Assembly: GCA_937929915.1 (NCBI GenBank) | Contig: CALFUN010000007.1 | Location: 1-64,000 of the forward strand | DNA: 64,000 bases | Origin: an uncultured Caulobacterales bacterium | GTDB lineage: Bacteria; Pseudomonadota; Alphaproteobacteria; Caulobacterales; Maricaulaceae | Direction: 5' to 3' | Made by a program: the position numbers and the translations under genes | Notes under the pieces: generated by a model | Told to the model about the DNA's origin: nothing | What the model saw: only the letters and a program-made list of their open reading frames with translations | The model's database searches: none | In this document: positions 43,548-52,219 of the stretch, one piece after another | Layout: each line of letters begins with the position of its first letter | Position numbering within the stretch: the first letter of the stretch is position 1

Positions 43548-45209
43548 ATGGAAGAAATTATTAAGTCGGTAAATGGCATCGTCTGGGGCACACCTATGCT
43601 CGCCCTCTTATTGCTAACGGGTCTGTTTCTTAGCATCGGCCTAAGAGGCCTATCCATTATCCGCATACCTTATGCGCTCAAGCAGCTTTTCAAAAAACGA
43701 GATGGCAATGCCGCAGAGGGCGATGTCTCTCCATTTGCTGCGCTTATGACCGCGCTGTCTTCGACGATTGGGACGGGCAATATTGCAGGGGTCGCCGCTG
43801 CCATCGCCATTGGCGGGCCTGGCGCTGTATTTTGGATGTGGATGACAGCCATTGTAGGCACAGCCACGAAATTCTCCGAAGGCGTATTAGCTGTACGCTA
43901 CCGCGAAGTTGACAGCAATGGCAACCGTGTTGGCGGGCCGATGTACTATATCAAGAACGGTTTAGGGCCAAAATGGAAATGGTTGGCCATCCTATTTGCA
44001 GTCTTTGGTATGTTTGCCGCTTGGGGCACAGGCGCCGCTATACAATCAAATTCAGTCGCAGATGTTTTAAACTCATCTTATGGCATAAGCCCTTGGATAA
44101 CCGCTGCCATTCTTGCAATAGGTGCAGCCGCCGTCATCATTGGCGGTATTGAACGTATCGGTGTTGTTGCATCGGCTGTCGTACCGTTTATGGCTCTATT
44201 ATATGTAGGTGCAGGTTTATTAGTTATATTTTTGAATATATCGGCAGTACCTGCCGCTTTTGGAGCTATATTTAAAGGAGCTTTTGGATACCATAGTGCT
44301 GGAACGGGCATTACAATCGGCCTCATGCTTTTGGCAATGCAAAAAGGCGTTGCACGCGGAATTTTCTCAAATGAAGCAGGTCAAGGCTCGGCCCCGATAG
44401 CTCATGCTGCAGCCCGTAATAATGACCCCGTTAATCAAGGTATTATTGCCATGCTTGGGACAATCATTGATACGCTTATTGTTTGCACAATCACAGCGCT
44501 TGTGATTTTAACATCTGGCGTAGTTGGTCAAGAATGCTTGCCAAATCCACAAAATCTGGCTGATTTACTCGAAGGGGATCTAGTTGCTGGCTGTAAAAAC
44601 TCAGCTCCCTTAACAGCCTTTGCGTTTGAAAATGTAATAGGCACTATCGGAAAGCATATTGTATCAATAGGTCTTGCCGTATTCGCATTCACAACAATTA
44701 TCGGGTGGTCGTATTACGGTGAGCGTTGTAGCGCATTTTTATTTGGAGAACGTATCATCAAATTCTACAGATGGTCTTGGGTTGGCGTTGTGTTTATCGC
44801 AGCTGCCTTAATGACTTTACAGAAAAATGTGCTTGAAGTTACTGGTAAAGTCTTAGGTCAGACACCAAAAGGGGAACTCACAGTAGACGGAAGCATTGTA
44901 TTAAATAATGCTAAACCCGTTACAGGTGTTTATGATAGTTTCGGATCAGAAGTAAAAATTCCCAATGCCGACCTTCTTATTGAAAATGGGGTTGTCATGA
45001 TGAACGGAGTGCCTGCGCAAGTTGATGGGCCTGTGGCAAATATAGTAAGTCTATTCTGGCTCATGGCCGATACGCTTACGGGTATGATGGCGGCGCCAAA
45101 CTTGATCGCGCTTGTCTTGCTCTCACCTGTTGTTTTCAAACTGGCGAAAGAATATTTCGACAAAGAGAAAGTCGCAAATGATGGCTTGATAGATCAAGAC
45201 GATATGTAA
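43548..45209 (+). CDS. AGCS family alanine/glycine:cation symporter with an extra domain
   Basis: A 553-residue sodium- or proton-coupled symporter for alanine or glycine. The family hallmarks are VWGTPMLALLLLTGLFLSIG at the start, GTGNIAGVAAAIAIGGPGAV and RGIFSNEAGQGSAPIAHAAA. About ten helices. Relative to typical members (about 450-500 residues) it has an extra soluble stretch of about 70 residues at 428-497, with beta-like TVDGSIVLNN and EVKIPNADLLIENGVVMMNG between late helices. Ends with a strong terminator. Stands alone. Confidence 0.9.
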   Translation: MEEIIKSVNGIVWGTPMLALLLLTGLFLSIGLRGLSIIRIPYALKQLFKKRDGNAAEGDVSPFAALMTALSSTIGTGNIAGVAAAIAIGGPGAVFWMWMTAIVGTATKFSEGVLAVRYREVDSNGNRVGGPMYYIKNGLGPKWKWLAILFAVFGMFAAWGTGAAIQSNSVADVLNSSYGISPWITAAILAIGAAAVIIGGIERIGVVASAVVPFMALLYVGAGLLVIFLNISAVPAAFGAIFKGAFGYHSAGTGITIGLMLLAMQKGVARGIFSNEAGQGSAPIAHAAARNNDPVNQGIIAMLGTIIDTLIVCTITALVILTSGVVGQECLPNPQNLADLLEGDLVAGCKNSAPLTAFAFENVIGTIGKHIVSIGLAVFAFTTIIGWSYYGERCSAFLFGERIIKFYRWSWVGVVFIAAALMTLQKNVLEVTGKVLGQTPKGELTVDGSIVLNNAKPVTGVYDSFGSEVKIPNADLLIENGVVMMNGVPAQVDGPVANIVSLFWLMADTLTGMMAAPNLIALVLLSPVVFKLAKEYFDKEKVANDGLIDQDDM

Positions 45210-45229
45210 TTAAAATATGATATGTAAAC

Positions 45230-45267
45230 AAAATCCGCTTTCGCTACAATGTGATAGCGGATTTTTT
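45230..45267 (+). terminator. Terminator after the AGCS symporter
   Basis: A 10-bp perfect stem (45230-45239 with 45256-45265) with a 16-base interior loop that may fold further, ending in a T tract. It lies 20 bases beyond the symporter stop, and its end is next to the VanZ stop on the other strand. Confidence 0.75.
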
Positions 45268-45268
45268 A

Positions 45269-45661
45269 TTATCCGCGCTTACGAAATGGGTATAAAATCA
45301 CAAGTGCCATACCCGCGCCGAAAACATTAGCAAACGCATCGGCCAGCGAGCCCGTACGGCCATTTCCGAACAGAGCTTGCGCAATTTCTAACCCTATACC
45401 GAGGCTCCCTACGCCAATAATGATAAAACCGCCCCAAATAATAGGCCAGCCAAGACGTAATGTCCCTGTCAAAGCGGCATAAGCCAAAGCGTGCATGAGC
45501 TTATCAGCATGCGGGACAGATCCGCCCGCGCCAACAGGTGTCAAAGACGCATATATAATCGTAAGTCCAAAAATCACACCTAGCGCCTTAAAGCTCATCA
45601 AAGCCGAACGCGGCCATAATCGCGGCGCAAAAAATATCGAAGAAGGTATCATCATAACCAT
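45269..45661 (-). CDS. VanZ-like membrane protein
   Basis: A 130-residue integral membrane protein with about four helices. It has the VanZ family pattern: PHADKLMHALAYAALTGTL and EIAQALFGNGRTGSLADAFAN. VanZ-like proteins are of unclear function in Gram-negatives, although some raise resistance to teicoplanin-type drugs in Gram-positives. Several ATGs start the frame; the conserved part begins at about residue 22 (ATG 45598). Confidence 0.8.
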   Translation of the reverse strand: MVMMIPSSIFFAPRLWPRSALMSFKALGVIFGLTIIYASLTPVGAGGSVPHADKLMHALAYAALTGTLRLGWPIIWGGFIIIGVGSLGIGLEIAQALFGNGRTGSLADAFANVFGAGMALVILYPFRKRG

Positions 45662-45834
45662 TCCAATAACGTTTAATTACGACAAGAAAACTACGAATAA
45701 CAGCCTTTTTTGAGGCAATCGCACCCCTAACAACATTTCCATAAACTATAATGTATCAAAAAATTAATGATGCACAATCGCGCCATTACGCTTATGCACG
45801 GTAACGGCACAAATACAGACAATAGGATATTCAT

Positions 45835-46107
45835 ATGGACATTTTAAATCCAAAAGAGGCCGCTCAAACCCTTGAAGGCTGGACAGGCGGAGATGATTTT
45901 ATCACCAAAGTCTTTCGCTTTGATGATTTTGCGCAAGCCTTTGGCTTCATGACACGCATTGCGATTATAGCTGATAAAATGGATCATCATCCCGAATGGT
46001 TTAACGTATATAACCGGGTCGATGTGACGTTAACAACGCATGATGCAGGCGGCGTTACTGAAAAAGACATCGCGCTGGCACAAGCTATGGAAAATGCCGC
46101 GCGGTAA
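45835..46107 (+). CDS. phhB: Pterin-4a-carbinolamine dehydratase
   Basis: A 90-residue PCD/DCoH-like enzyme that dehydrates 4a-hydroxytetrahydropterin and so supports phenylalanine hydroxylase. The catalytic motif is [14 protein letters not shown], followed by the typical [17 protein letters not shown] end. No phhA lies in the window, so its physiological partner must be elsewhere, or the protein serves another pterin function. Two genes of unrelated type flank it. Confidence 0.92.
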   Translation: MDILNPKEAAQTLEGWTGGDDFITKVFRFDDFAQAFGFMTRIAIIADKMDHHPEWFNVYNRVDVTLTTHDAGGVTEKDIALAQAMENAAR

Positions 46108-46209
46108 ACATTCGCAGATTTTAAAGCAGATTTTCGTGCATGGCAGACTTGCACATGTTCATTGCCGCGCATATGGATGAGCAGGGGCCATGATGGTAAT
46201 TAAATCAAA

Positions 46210-48156
46210 ATGAAACATAATATACGTTCAAAATATGCAGACACGGCCCTTATGGCTGTCATGTCATTTTCAATGCTTGGAAGTGCAACCGCTGCGCATG
46301 CGCAAACACAACTCCCTACTGACACCACCCTTGCGCCATCAAATATTACGCAGATACCGCCAAATTTCTGCCCGAGCGGTACGATCATTATTGTTGACGG
46401 CGCGGCGCAATGCAAACTGACGGATACGCTTGAAACTCTCATTGAGGATTTTGAAACCTTCGAAATCTCAAGCGACCCTATACGCGCAGGTGAAGAAGGG
46501 GACACTCAAGCCCTGCGCCAATTACCTGATGTGACCAAAGACTATCTTGACCGAACTGCAGAAAAAACCACGCAATTACTCGCCCGTCATGCGGCTCTAT
46601 CCACGGCCAATATGTCCGATGCCCAGCGTTTGAATTACGATTTACTAGGCTTCACCCTCAAACAAAAACAGCGCCTAAGCCCGTTTGATGAGGCCCGTAT
46701 TCCATTTACAAATGATAGCGGGTTTTTCAACAACCTCGCCTTCATATCGCGCCAAACGCGGTTTCGCACTGTCTCTGATTATGAAGCTTACGCGGCCCGT
46801 TTGACCCAACTTCCGCAATTCTTTTCACAACATAAAGACAATATGCGCCGCGGCATTGAAACAAATTTCACGGCCAATGCTGAAATCTTACCGGGCATCA
46901 TTGAAACGATAAAAACATTCGCAGAGGGTGAGCCTCAAAGTCACTTATTGTTCAAACCCTTCAAAACATTCCCAGACTCTATCAACCAGAATGATCAAAA
47001 CCGCTTAAAAGCACTTGGGCAGGCCGCTATAAAATCTGCGGTCATTCCAGCCTATAAAGAGTTACACACATTTTTCGAAGACGAATACTTGCCCAAAGCC
47101 CGCCAAGACGTTGGTATTGGCACCACAGAAGAAGGCCGCGCCTATTACCGCGCGCTTGTACGGTATTTCACGACACTGGACCTGACACCTGATGACGTTC
47201 ACGCTCTTGGCCAATCCGAGGTGTCGCGTATTCGCAGCGAAATGGACGCCATTATCGATGAGGTTGGGTTTAAAGGCAGTTTTGCTGAGTTTTTAAACTT
47301 CCTACGCACAGATCAACAATTTTACGCTAAGACCCAAGACGAACTTTTGATGCGGGCTGCATGGATCGCCAAGCAAATTGACGGACAAATGCCCAATTAT
47401 TTTGGAAAATTACCGCGCCTATCTTACGGCGTTATGGCTGTGCCAGAGGATATTGCAAAGACATATACGACAGGGCGTTATTGGGGCGGCAATCCTGATA
47501 GTGGCCGCGCGGGCAATTATGTGGTCAACACATATGACCTCACTCAGCGGCCACTCTATAACCTCCCTGCCCTGACCGCGCATGAAGGCGTTCCAGGACA
47601 TCACCACCAAATCGCTTTATCGCAAGAATTAAAAGATGTGCCGCGCTTTCGGCAAAATCTCTATCCCAATGCCTTTGGTGAAGGGTGGGGGCTATATTCA
47701 GAAAAACTGGCCGCAGAAATGGGAATTTATAAAACGCCTTATGAGCGCTTTGGGCAATTAACCTATGAGATGTGGCGAGCTTGCCGACTTGTCGTAGACA
47801 CAGGCATGCACTGGAAAGGGTGGAGCCGCGAGCAAGCCGAAGCCTGTTTTTTTGAAAACTCCGCCCTTGCGCCGCATAATATCAAAACGGAAGTTGAGCG
47901 TTATATTAGCTGGCCAGGGCAAGCTTTATCTTATAAAATTGGCGAATTGAAAATATTAGAACTGCGCAAACGCGCGCAAGATGCCCTCGGCCCAGCCTTT
48001 GATATTCGCGCTTTTCATGATGCCGTTTTAGAAAATGGCGGCGTTCCTTTGGACATTCTGGAAGCCCATATAGAAAAGTTTATTTTCAAGCAAAGACGGA
48101 TCGCGCAAAATAAAACACGCCAAACAGCGCAGCCTATTCCGGGCACAACACAATAA
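46210..48156 (+). CDS. DUF885 family putative metallopeptidase
   Basis: A 648-residue exported protein with signal peptide (ending AAHAQ). DUF885 proteins resemble gluzincin metallopeptidases. The zinc motif HEGVPGHHHQ lies near residue 460, with a downstream FGEGWGLYSEKLAAEMG that supplies the third ligand (Glu). Such proteins occur widely in Caulobacter-like genomes. It has no clear ribosome site and no evident operon partner. A terminator follows. Substrate unknown. Confidence 0.85.
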   Translation: MKHNIRSKYADTALMAVMSFSMLGSATAAHAQTQLPTDTTLAPSNITQIPPNFCPSGTIIIVDGAAQCKLTDTLETLIEDFETFEISSDPIRAGEEGDTQALRQLPDVTKDYLDRTAEKTTQLLARHAALSTANMSDAQRLNYDLLGFTLKQKQRLSPFDEARIPFTNDSGFFNNLAFISRQTRFRTVSDYEAYAARLTQLPQFFSQHKDNMRRGIETNFTANAEILPGIIETIKTFAEGEPQSHLLFKPFKTFPDSINQNDQNRLKALGQAAIKSAVIPAYKELHTFFEDEYLPKARQDVGIGTTEEGRAYYRALVRYFTTLDLTPDDVHALGQSEVSRIRSEMDAIIDEVGFKGSFAEFLNFLRTDQQFYAKTQDELLMRAAWIAKQIDGQMPNYFGKLPRLSYGVMAVPEDIAKTYTTGRYWGGNPDSGRAGNYVVNTYDLTQRPLYNLPALTAHEGVPGHHHQIALSQELKDVPRFRQNLYPNAFGEGWGLYSEKLAAEMGIYKTPYERFGQLTYEMWRACRLVVDTGMHWKGWSREQAEACFFENSALAPHNIKTEVERYISWPGQALSYKIGELKILELRKRAQDALGPAFDIRAFHDAVLENGGVPLDILEAHIEKFIFKQRRIAQNKTRQTAQPIPGTTQ

Positions 48157-48185
48157 AACACTCTGAAAACTATTTTAAAATCAAT

Positions 48186-48229
48186 AAAGCCTTGGTGTCG
48201 GTTGCGTTCCGAAACCAAGGCTTTTTTTT
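48186..48229 (+). terminator. Terminator after the DUF885 gene
   Basis: An 11-bp perfect inverted repeat (48186-48196 with 48214-48224) with a 17-base loop is followed by a long T tract. It lies 30 bases after the DUF885 stop. Confidence 0.85.
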
Positions 48230-48306
48230 CGAGATGCGAAACGCCTCTCATATATCCAATATAACTATAATCCGCCCCCGGTAACAGTTATATCGAATCA
48301 CAATCA

Positions 48307-49164
48307 TTAGAACCGATAACGGCCCCGCAACATAACAGGTACAGTCAGCCGCGACCCGCCATTATTTGCTCCGCTTAAAGGACTATCGGGCAAAATGTCA
48401 GAATTATCACTGCCCGGACGCTGCGTAAATCGTAGCCCTGTTTCGAGCGCAAGCGTCGAATACCGCGTCAAAGGCGTTTCGACACCGACCAAACCTGCCG
48501 CCGAACCAACCCAATCAGATTCGTAAAAATCAATATCTCCGCTCCCAAAAGCGGCATCTCCAAGCTGTGCATTTTCAAGCTCAATACTGCTAATCCGCGC
48601 CGCGCCCAGACGGCCTTCGACATATGGACGAATAGATTTTAGCACTGGGACAGGCTGTGGACGGAAATATTGACGCAAACCCAGTTCAGCCCCAAAGCTT
48701 TGATAATCTGATAATCTACCCGTAAGCGTTTCGCCGTTAATCGTTCCGATGTCTTGAGTGTCCCCATCCGCTTCAGAATAAAAGCCTGTTGCTGTTATCT
48801 TACGGTTTGGCGACAGCGCATAAGACCCGCCAAGTTCGGCACGCCAACCTTGATCATAAGCCTCTGCCATACTGACATCATTAATCTCAACGCCCGCAAT
48901 GTCATGCGTTTGATCGCCTGTAATCGCATCACCGCCTACAACAAATTCTGGGCCGATTGCGCCTTCAATATTCCAGCGCGCTAAACATTGACTCTGACAC
49001 GTTGCATTGGCTTGCAAAGAGCGTGCTTGCGCTTGCTGTACATTATATGCGGTGTTCGCATTATAATTTTGATAAGCCTGTCGGGCTTTATTTTGTCCGC
49101 CTAAACCCAAAAAAGAGCAACCTGACAAAGCCATAGCTGCAACGCCCAATAATAAGATACGCAT
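48307..49164 (-). CDS. Predicted outer-membrane lipoprotein, barrel-like (paralogue A)
   Basis: A 285-residue exported lipoprotein (lipobox LSGC). ATG 49164 has AGGTGG upstream. The N-terminal 20-60 residues after the Cys are rich in Gln, Asn and Ala (AYQNYNANTAYNVQQAQ), and a Cys pair lies at CQSQC. The rest has alternating strands and ends in PVMLRGRYRF. It shares YSEADG, RQY, PYV and VPV-LRGR with the next gene, so they are paralogues. Possibly an outer-membrane beta-barrel anchored by a lipid, a rare combination; function unknown. Confidence 0.75.
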   Translation of the reverse strand: MRILLLGVAAMALSGCSFLGLGGQNKARQAYQNYNANTAYNVQQAQARSLQANATCQSQCLARWNIEGAIGPEFVVGGDAITGDQTHDIAGVEINDVSMAEAYDQGWRAELGGSYALSPNRKITATGFYSEADGDTQDIGTINGETLTGRLSDYQSFGAELGLRQYFRPQPVPVLKSIRPYVEGRLGAARISSIELENAQLGDAAFGSGDIDFYESDWVGSAAGLVGVETPLTRYSTLALETGLRFTQRPGSDNSDILPDSPLSGANNGGSRLTVPVMLRGRYRF

Positions 49165-49294
49165 ATTACCCACCTATAATGTATCAAACCGGCACAATTA
49201 CCGCTCGAATAAAGTCGATTGAGTAAAACCTTGCAAAATCAAGGCCGTCTCAATTCGTTGGGTGGATTATGCAGGGAAACATACTAATAAACAT

Positions 49295-49326
49295 AAAAAA
49301 GCCCAGCACATTGGCTGGGCTTTTTG
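49295..49326. terminator. Bidirectional terminator between the lipoprotein paralogues
   Basis: A 7-bp GC-rich stem (49301-49307 with 49314-49320) is flanked by A and T tracts. It terminates paralogue B on the minus strand (its stop is at 49348), so A and B have separate transcripts. Confidence 0.85.
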
Positions 49327-49347
49327 TTTATAGAGTTAATAATTAGT

Positions 49348-50631
49348 TTAGAAGGATACGCGTCCGCGCAAGCGTACTGGAACTGACCAGCGATCTTGCG
49401 ATGGCGTTAATGTATCATAATCATCCTGCCAGCGGATGCCGGCTTCAACACCGATGGCTGTACGCCCGCCAACTTGGTATTCAGCACCAAGTACCGCAGA
49501 AGCTGTTGGGTTCCAACCACCATCAATAAATGGTATTGATGGGTCAACACCTGTTGCATTTGCAGCTGTCACAAAGGCATCAGATGACTGAGTAATTGTC
49601 ACATCGTCATTATATATCGCACCGCCTGTTACGCCAACATATGGACGCAAGCCTGTGATACCGTTATTAAATCCGCCAACATATTGACGTACGCCGCCTT
49701 CAAGCGTGATTTGCTCGAGGTCAGAGAATTCAGCAAAAACTGGCGCCGAATTATTTTCATCAATGAAGCCTAATGTACTAGTTGGCTCAAAAGCTGCACC
49801 CAGATTAACCGTGCGGCCATCGGCTTCAGAGTAGCCAAAACGACCTAAAATCGTTGTTGTTGGGCTAATATCATATGTACCTGCAATATCATATTCGATC
49901 GTTTCATCAAACGCATCATTATAGCTTACTGATGGCTGCGAGGAGACTTGACGTCCAACACCCGGAGCCCCGCCGCTTGCTGGGCCAAAGCCGCTTGGGG
50001 CAAATTCTTCTTTTCCGCCAAAAACATCTCCGCCAATGCCGAAACTTGTACCAATGCCGGCTTCAATTCCGAAAGGTAACGCTTTGGCTGGGCCGCGAAG
50101 TGTCGGGCCGCAACACGCCGCGCCGCCGCCTGCGGCATATGGCTGAGGTACGTAAACGGGTGAACCGTAAACATTTTGCACGGCAGCGCCGTTCACATAT
50201 TGACCGTTAGAGAGTTGCGTGCCGACGACATTCCCATAAGGATTGCCAACCGCAGCACCGTAAGGCGCAGCAGATCCGAGCGTTGCAACAGACCCTTGGC
50301 CATACCCTTGTTGTGCATATTGTCCGCCATAAGCCGCTTGTTGACCATAAACCGCTTGTTGACCGTATCCAGCAGCTTGCTGACCGTAACCTTGTTGGCC
50401 ATAACCTTGCTGAACCGCATACCCATTTTGGCCAGGTCCGACGCCGCAACCAATTTGTTGTGCGTAACCATGCTGAGCATAGCCTTGTTGGGCATATTGC
50501 TGTCCTGGCGCGCAATTCACACCGTAAGCCCCTTGACCCTGATTAAAGCCAGCGTGATGCTGTCCCCCTGAACCGAGCCAGGAACAACCTGACAATAAAA
50601 CCGCTGATAATGCGCAAACTGCAAGCCGCAT
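49348..50631 (-). CDS. Outer-membrane-type lipoprotein with Tyr/Gly/Gln repeats (paralogue B)
   Basis: A 427-residue lipoprotein (lipobox LSGC, Cys16). Its special feature is a low-complexity stretch at about residues 44-112 made of YGQQ, YAQQG and related units, with only Tyr, Gly, Gln, Ala and few other residues. It resembles prion-like domains. Residues about 185-427 are a barrel-like domain similar to paralogue A and end in RLRGRVSF. Six Cys are present in the first 180 residues. A strong AAGGAGG site precedes ATG 50631. Probably a highly expressed surface protein; the repeat could mediate assembly or adhesion, which is inference. Confidence 0.78.
   Translation of the reverse strand: MRLAVCALSAVLLSGCSWLGSGGQHHAGFNQGQGAYGVNCAPGQQYAQQGYAQHGYAQQIGCGVGPGQNGYAVQQGYGQQGYGQQAAGYGQQAVYGQQAAYGGQYAQQGYGQGSVATLGSAAPYGAAVGNPYGNVVGTQLSNGQYVNGAAVQNVYGSPVYVPQPYAAGGGAACCGPTLRGPAKALPFGIEAGIGTSFGIGGDVFGGKEEFAPSGFGPASGGAPGVGRQVSSQPSVSYNDAFDETIEYDIAGTYDISPTTTILGRFGYSEADGRTVNLGAAFEPTSTLGFIDENNSAPVFAEFSDLEQITLEGGVRQYVGGFNNGITGLRPYVGVTGGAIYNDDVTITQSSDAFVTAANATGVDPSIPFIDGGWNPTASAVLGAEYQVGGRTAIGVEAGIRWQDDYDTLTPSQDRWSVPVRLRGRVSF
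50296..50502 (-). repeat. Degenerate tandem repeat encoding YGQQ/YAQQG units
   Basis: DNA repeats of about 12-15 bases with period set by the Tyr-Gly-Gln-Gln codons, clear in the minus strand around 50296-50502. Codon choice for Gln, Tyr and Gly varies between units, which means expansion is old or selected at the protein level. Such regions can change length by slippage. Confidence 0.75.
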
Positions 50632-50936
50632 GATCGGCCTCCTTTTTTAAACTAACTATTCTGTCCTTGTTTAAAACAGCTTATGTTTAAGAAAGAGTTT
50701 TCAAATCGGAAACAAAACCTTAATTTTTGAAGCAATTTGCAACGCTTTATATTTTTCCTTAGCTAAAATAAAATAAAATTGTTTAATTACAATGACTTAA
50801 ATTGTATACTTGGGAATTTCATTTTATGCGCAGAAATTGTAATTATATGAAATATTCCAATAAAAACACCAAAATACCCCAAATTTAAGCCTTAAACCCT
50901 ATAATATAGCGGCAAAAATGCCTTAAATATTAAATA
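50632..50936 (-). promoter_or_regulatory. AT-rich leader and promoter region of the repeat lipoprotein
   Basis: These 305 bases between the lipoprotein and arsC carry no recognisable gene. A strong ribosome site is next to the lipoprotein start, and the DNA is very AT-rich. I could not name a specific promoter or operator. Confidence 0.4.
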
Positions 50937-51287
50937 TTAGAGTAAATCTTTAACTGATTCTGGGGGGCGTCCGATAACCGCTCGGCGGCTATTACTCACG
51001 ATGGGACGCTCTATTAAAATAGAATGTTGCGCCATTGCCGCCAAAAGTCCGTCAAAGTCATCTTCAGATTTCAAACCTAGCTCTTTATATATAGCTTCGC
51101 CCTGACGCATCATCGCGCGCGGGTCAGTTAGGCCTAATTGTGAGAGCATAGTTTTAATCACCTCAAGACTTGGCGGCTGTTCAAGATAGCGTATAATCTC
51201 AACCTCACGGCCTGCTGCTTCAATCAAAGCCAGCGTCTGACGAGATTTCGAGCAGCGCGGATTATGCCAAATCGTCAATTTACACAT
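50937..51287 (-). CDS. arsC: ArsC family arsenate reductase (glutaredoxin type)
   Basis: A 116-residue thioredoxin-fold protein of the ArsC (E. coli R773 type) family, or the related YffB/YfgD group. The catalytic Cys12 lies in NPRCSKSRQTL; SNSRRAVIGRPPES is the typical C-terminal active site region. It would reduce arsenate with glutathione and glutaredoxin. No arsB, arsR or acr3 is adjacent, so whether arsenate is the true substrate is open. Divergent from pdxY. Confidence 0.88.
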   Translation of the reverse strand: MCKLTIWHNPRCSKSRQTLALIEAAGREVEIIRYLEQPPSLEVIKTMLSQLGLTDPRAMMRQGEAIYKELGLKSEDDFDGLLAAMAQHSILIERPIVSNSRRAVIGRPPESVKDLL

Positions 51288-51352
51288 AATATGTCTTTCT
51301 ATATCGGTTGGATAAGCTTTTATATCTATTGATTTTAATCTCTCATATCGTC

Positions 51353-52219
51353 ATGAGAGGCACAGTGCAAACCGTCCTTATCATATCCTCATTTGTTGCT
51401 GCCAGCCGTGTCGGCGCAACGGCGAGCGCTTTTTGCTTACGCCGTTTAGGACACGAGGCCATCATATTACCAACCACATTAATGGGACGGCACCCAGGAT
51501 GGGGCGCGCCAGGCGGCGGGCCTGTCCAAGCCGAGCATATGCAAGATATGTGGGAGGCTATCCAAGCACAAAATATCAAATTTGATGCAGTTCTGACAGG
51601 TTATATGGGACAAGCCGCGCATATTCCGCTCGCTGCACATATCATTGAACATATAAAATCTGAAAACCCGCAAGCCTATATTTTAGTGGACCCTGTCATG
51701 GGGGATTTTACGGAAACATCGAAGGGGCGGCTTTATATCCCTGAACCGCGCGCCAAAGCCATTTGCGAAATTTTGCTCCCATTCGCTGATATTATAACAC
51801 CTAACCTCTGGGAACTTGGCTATATTACAGACCAAAGCCTTAAAAATGCTCAAGACGCGCTTGCTGCGCTGCGCAGATTCAACCAATCTGCGATTGTCAC
51901 ATCCGTGCCCTATCAAAATGAAATTGGCGCTTTACTCTATGATGGCAAGGCCGCCGCGCAAAGCCATCACTTAAAATTTGCAAGCGTTCCGCATGGCGGC
52001 GGGGATAGCTTGGCAGGGCTCTATCTTGGGCATTATCTAAATGGAGACAGCCCGCGCCTTGCCATGCGCAAATCTATCTCGGCATTGTTTCAAATCATGT
52101 CACTGGCAAATAAACTCAGCCAAGACGCGCAATCGCATATAAATGAATTACCTCTCATCCAAGCACAAGACACACTCATTCACAGCCCGCCTCTCGATTT
52201 TATAGAGTTACCATTATGA
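51353..52219 (+). CDS. pdxY: Pyridoxal kinase
   Basis: A PfkB/ribokinase-fold kinase that phosphorylates pyridoxal in vitamin B6 salvage. The region PVMGD binds the phosphate, and the catalytic loop is HGGGDSLAGLYLGHYL with Asp. ATG 51353 or GTG 51365 are likely starts. The GTG has GAGAGG just upstream, while the frame open from TTG 51308 adds a hydrophobic stretch without support. The stop overlaps the next gene by 4 bases (ATGA). It leads a five-gene overlapping run. Confidence 0.85.
   Translation: MRGTVQTVLIISSFVAASRVGATASAFCLRRLGHEAIILPTTLMGRHPGWGAPGGGPVQAEHMQDMWEAIQAQNIKFDAVLTGYMGQAAHIPLAAHIIEHIKSENPQAYILVDPVMGDFTETSKGRLYIPEPRAKAICEILLPFADIITPNLWELGYITDQSLKNAQDALAALRRFNQSAIVTSVPYQNEIGALLYDGKAAAQSHHLKFASVPHGGGDSLAGLYLGHYLNGDSPRLAMRKSISALFQIMSLANKLSQDAQSHINELPLIQAQDTLIHSPPLDFIELPL

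Noticed and set aside
45746-49188. 15-base identical string CTATAATGTATCAAA at 45746 and 49174
   Set aside because: An exact match of this length is expected by chance in a window of this size, and both copies lie in AT-rich gaps.
50296-50502. Tandem repeats considered as a CRISPR array
   Set aside because: Repeat units are short, have no spacers of constant length and encode YGQQ units within an open reading frame; no cas genes.
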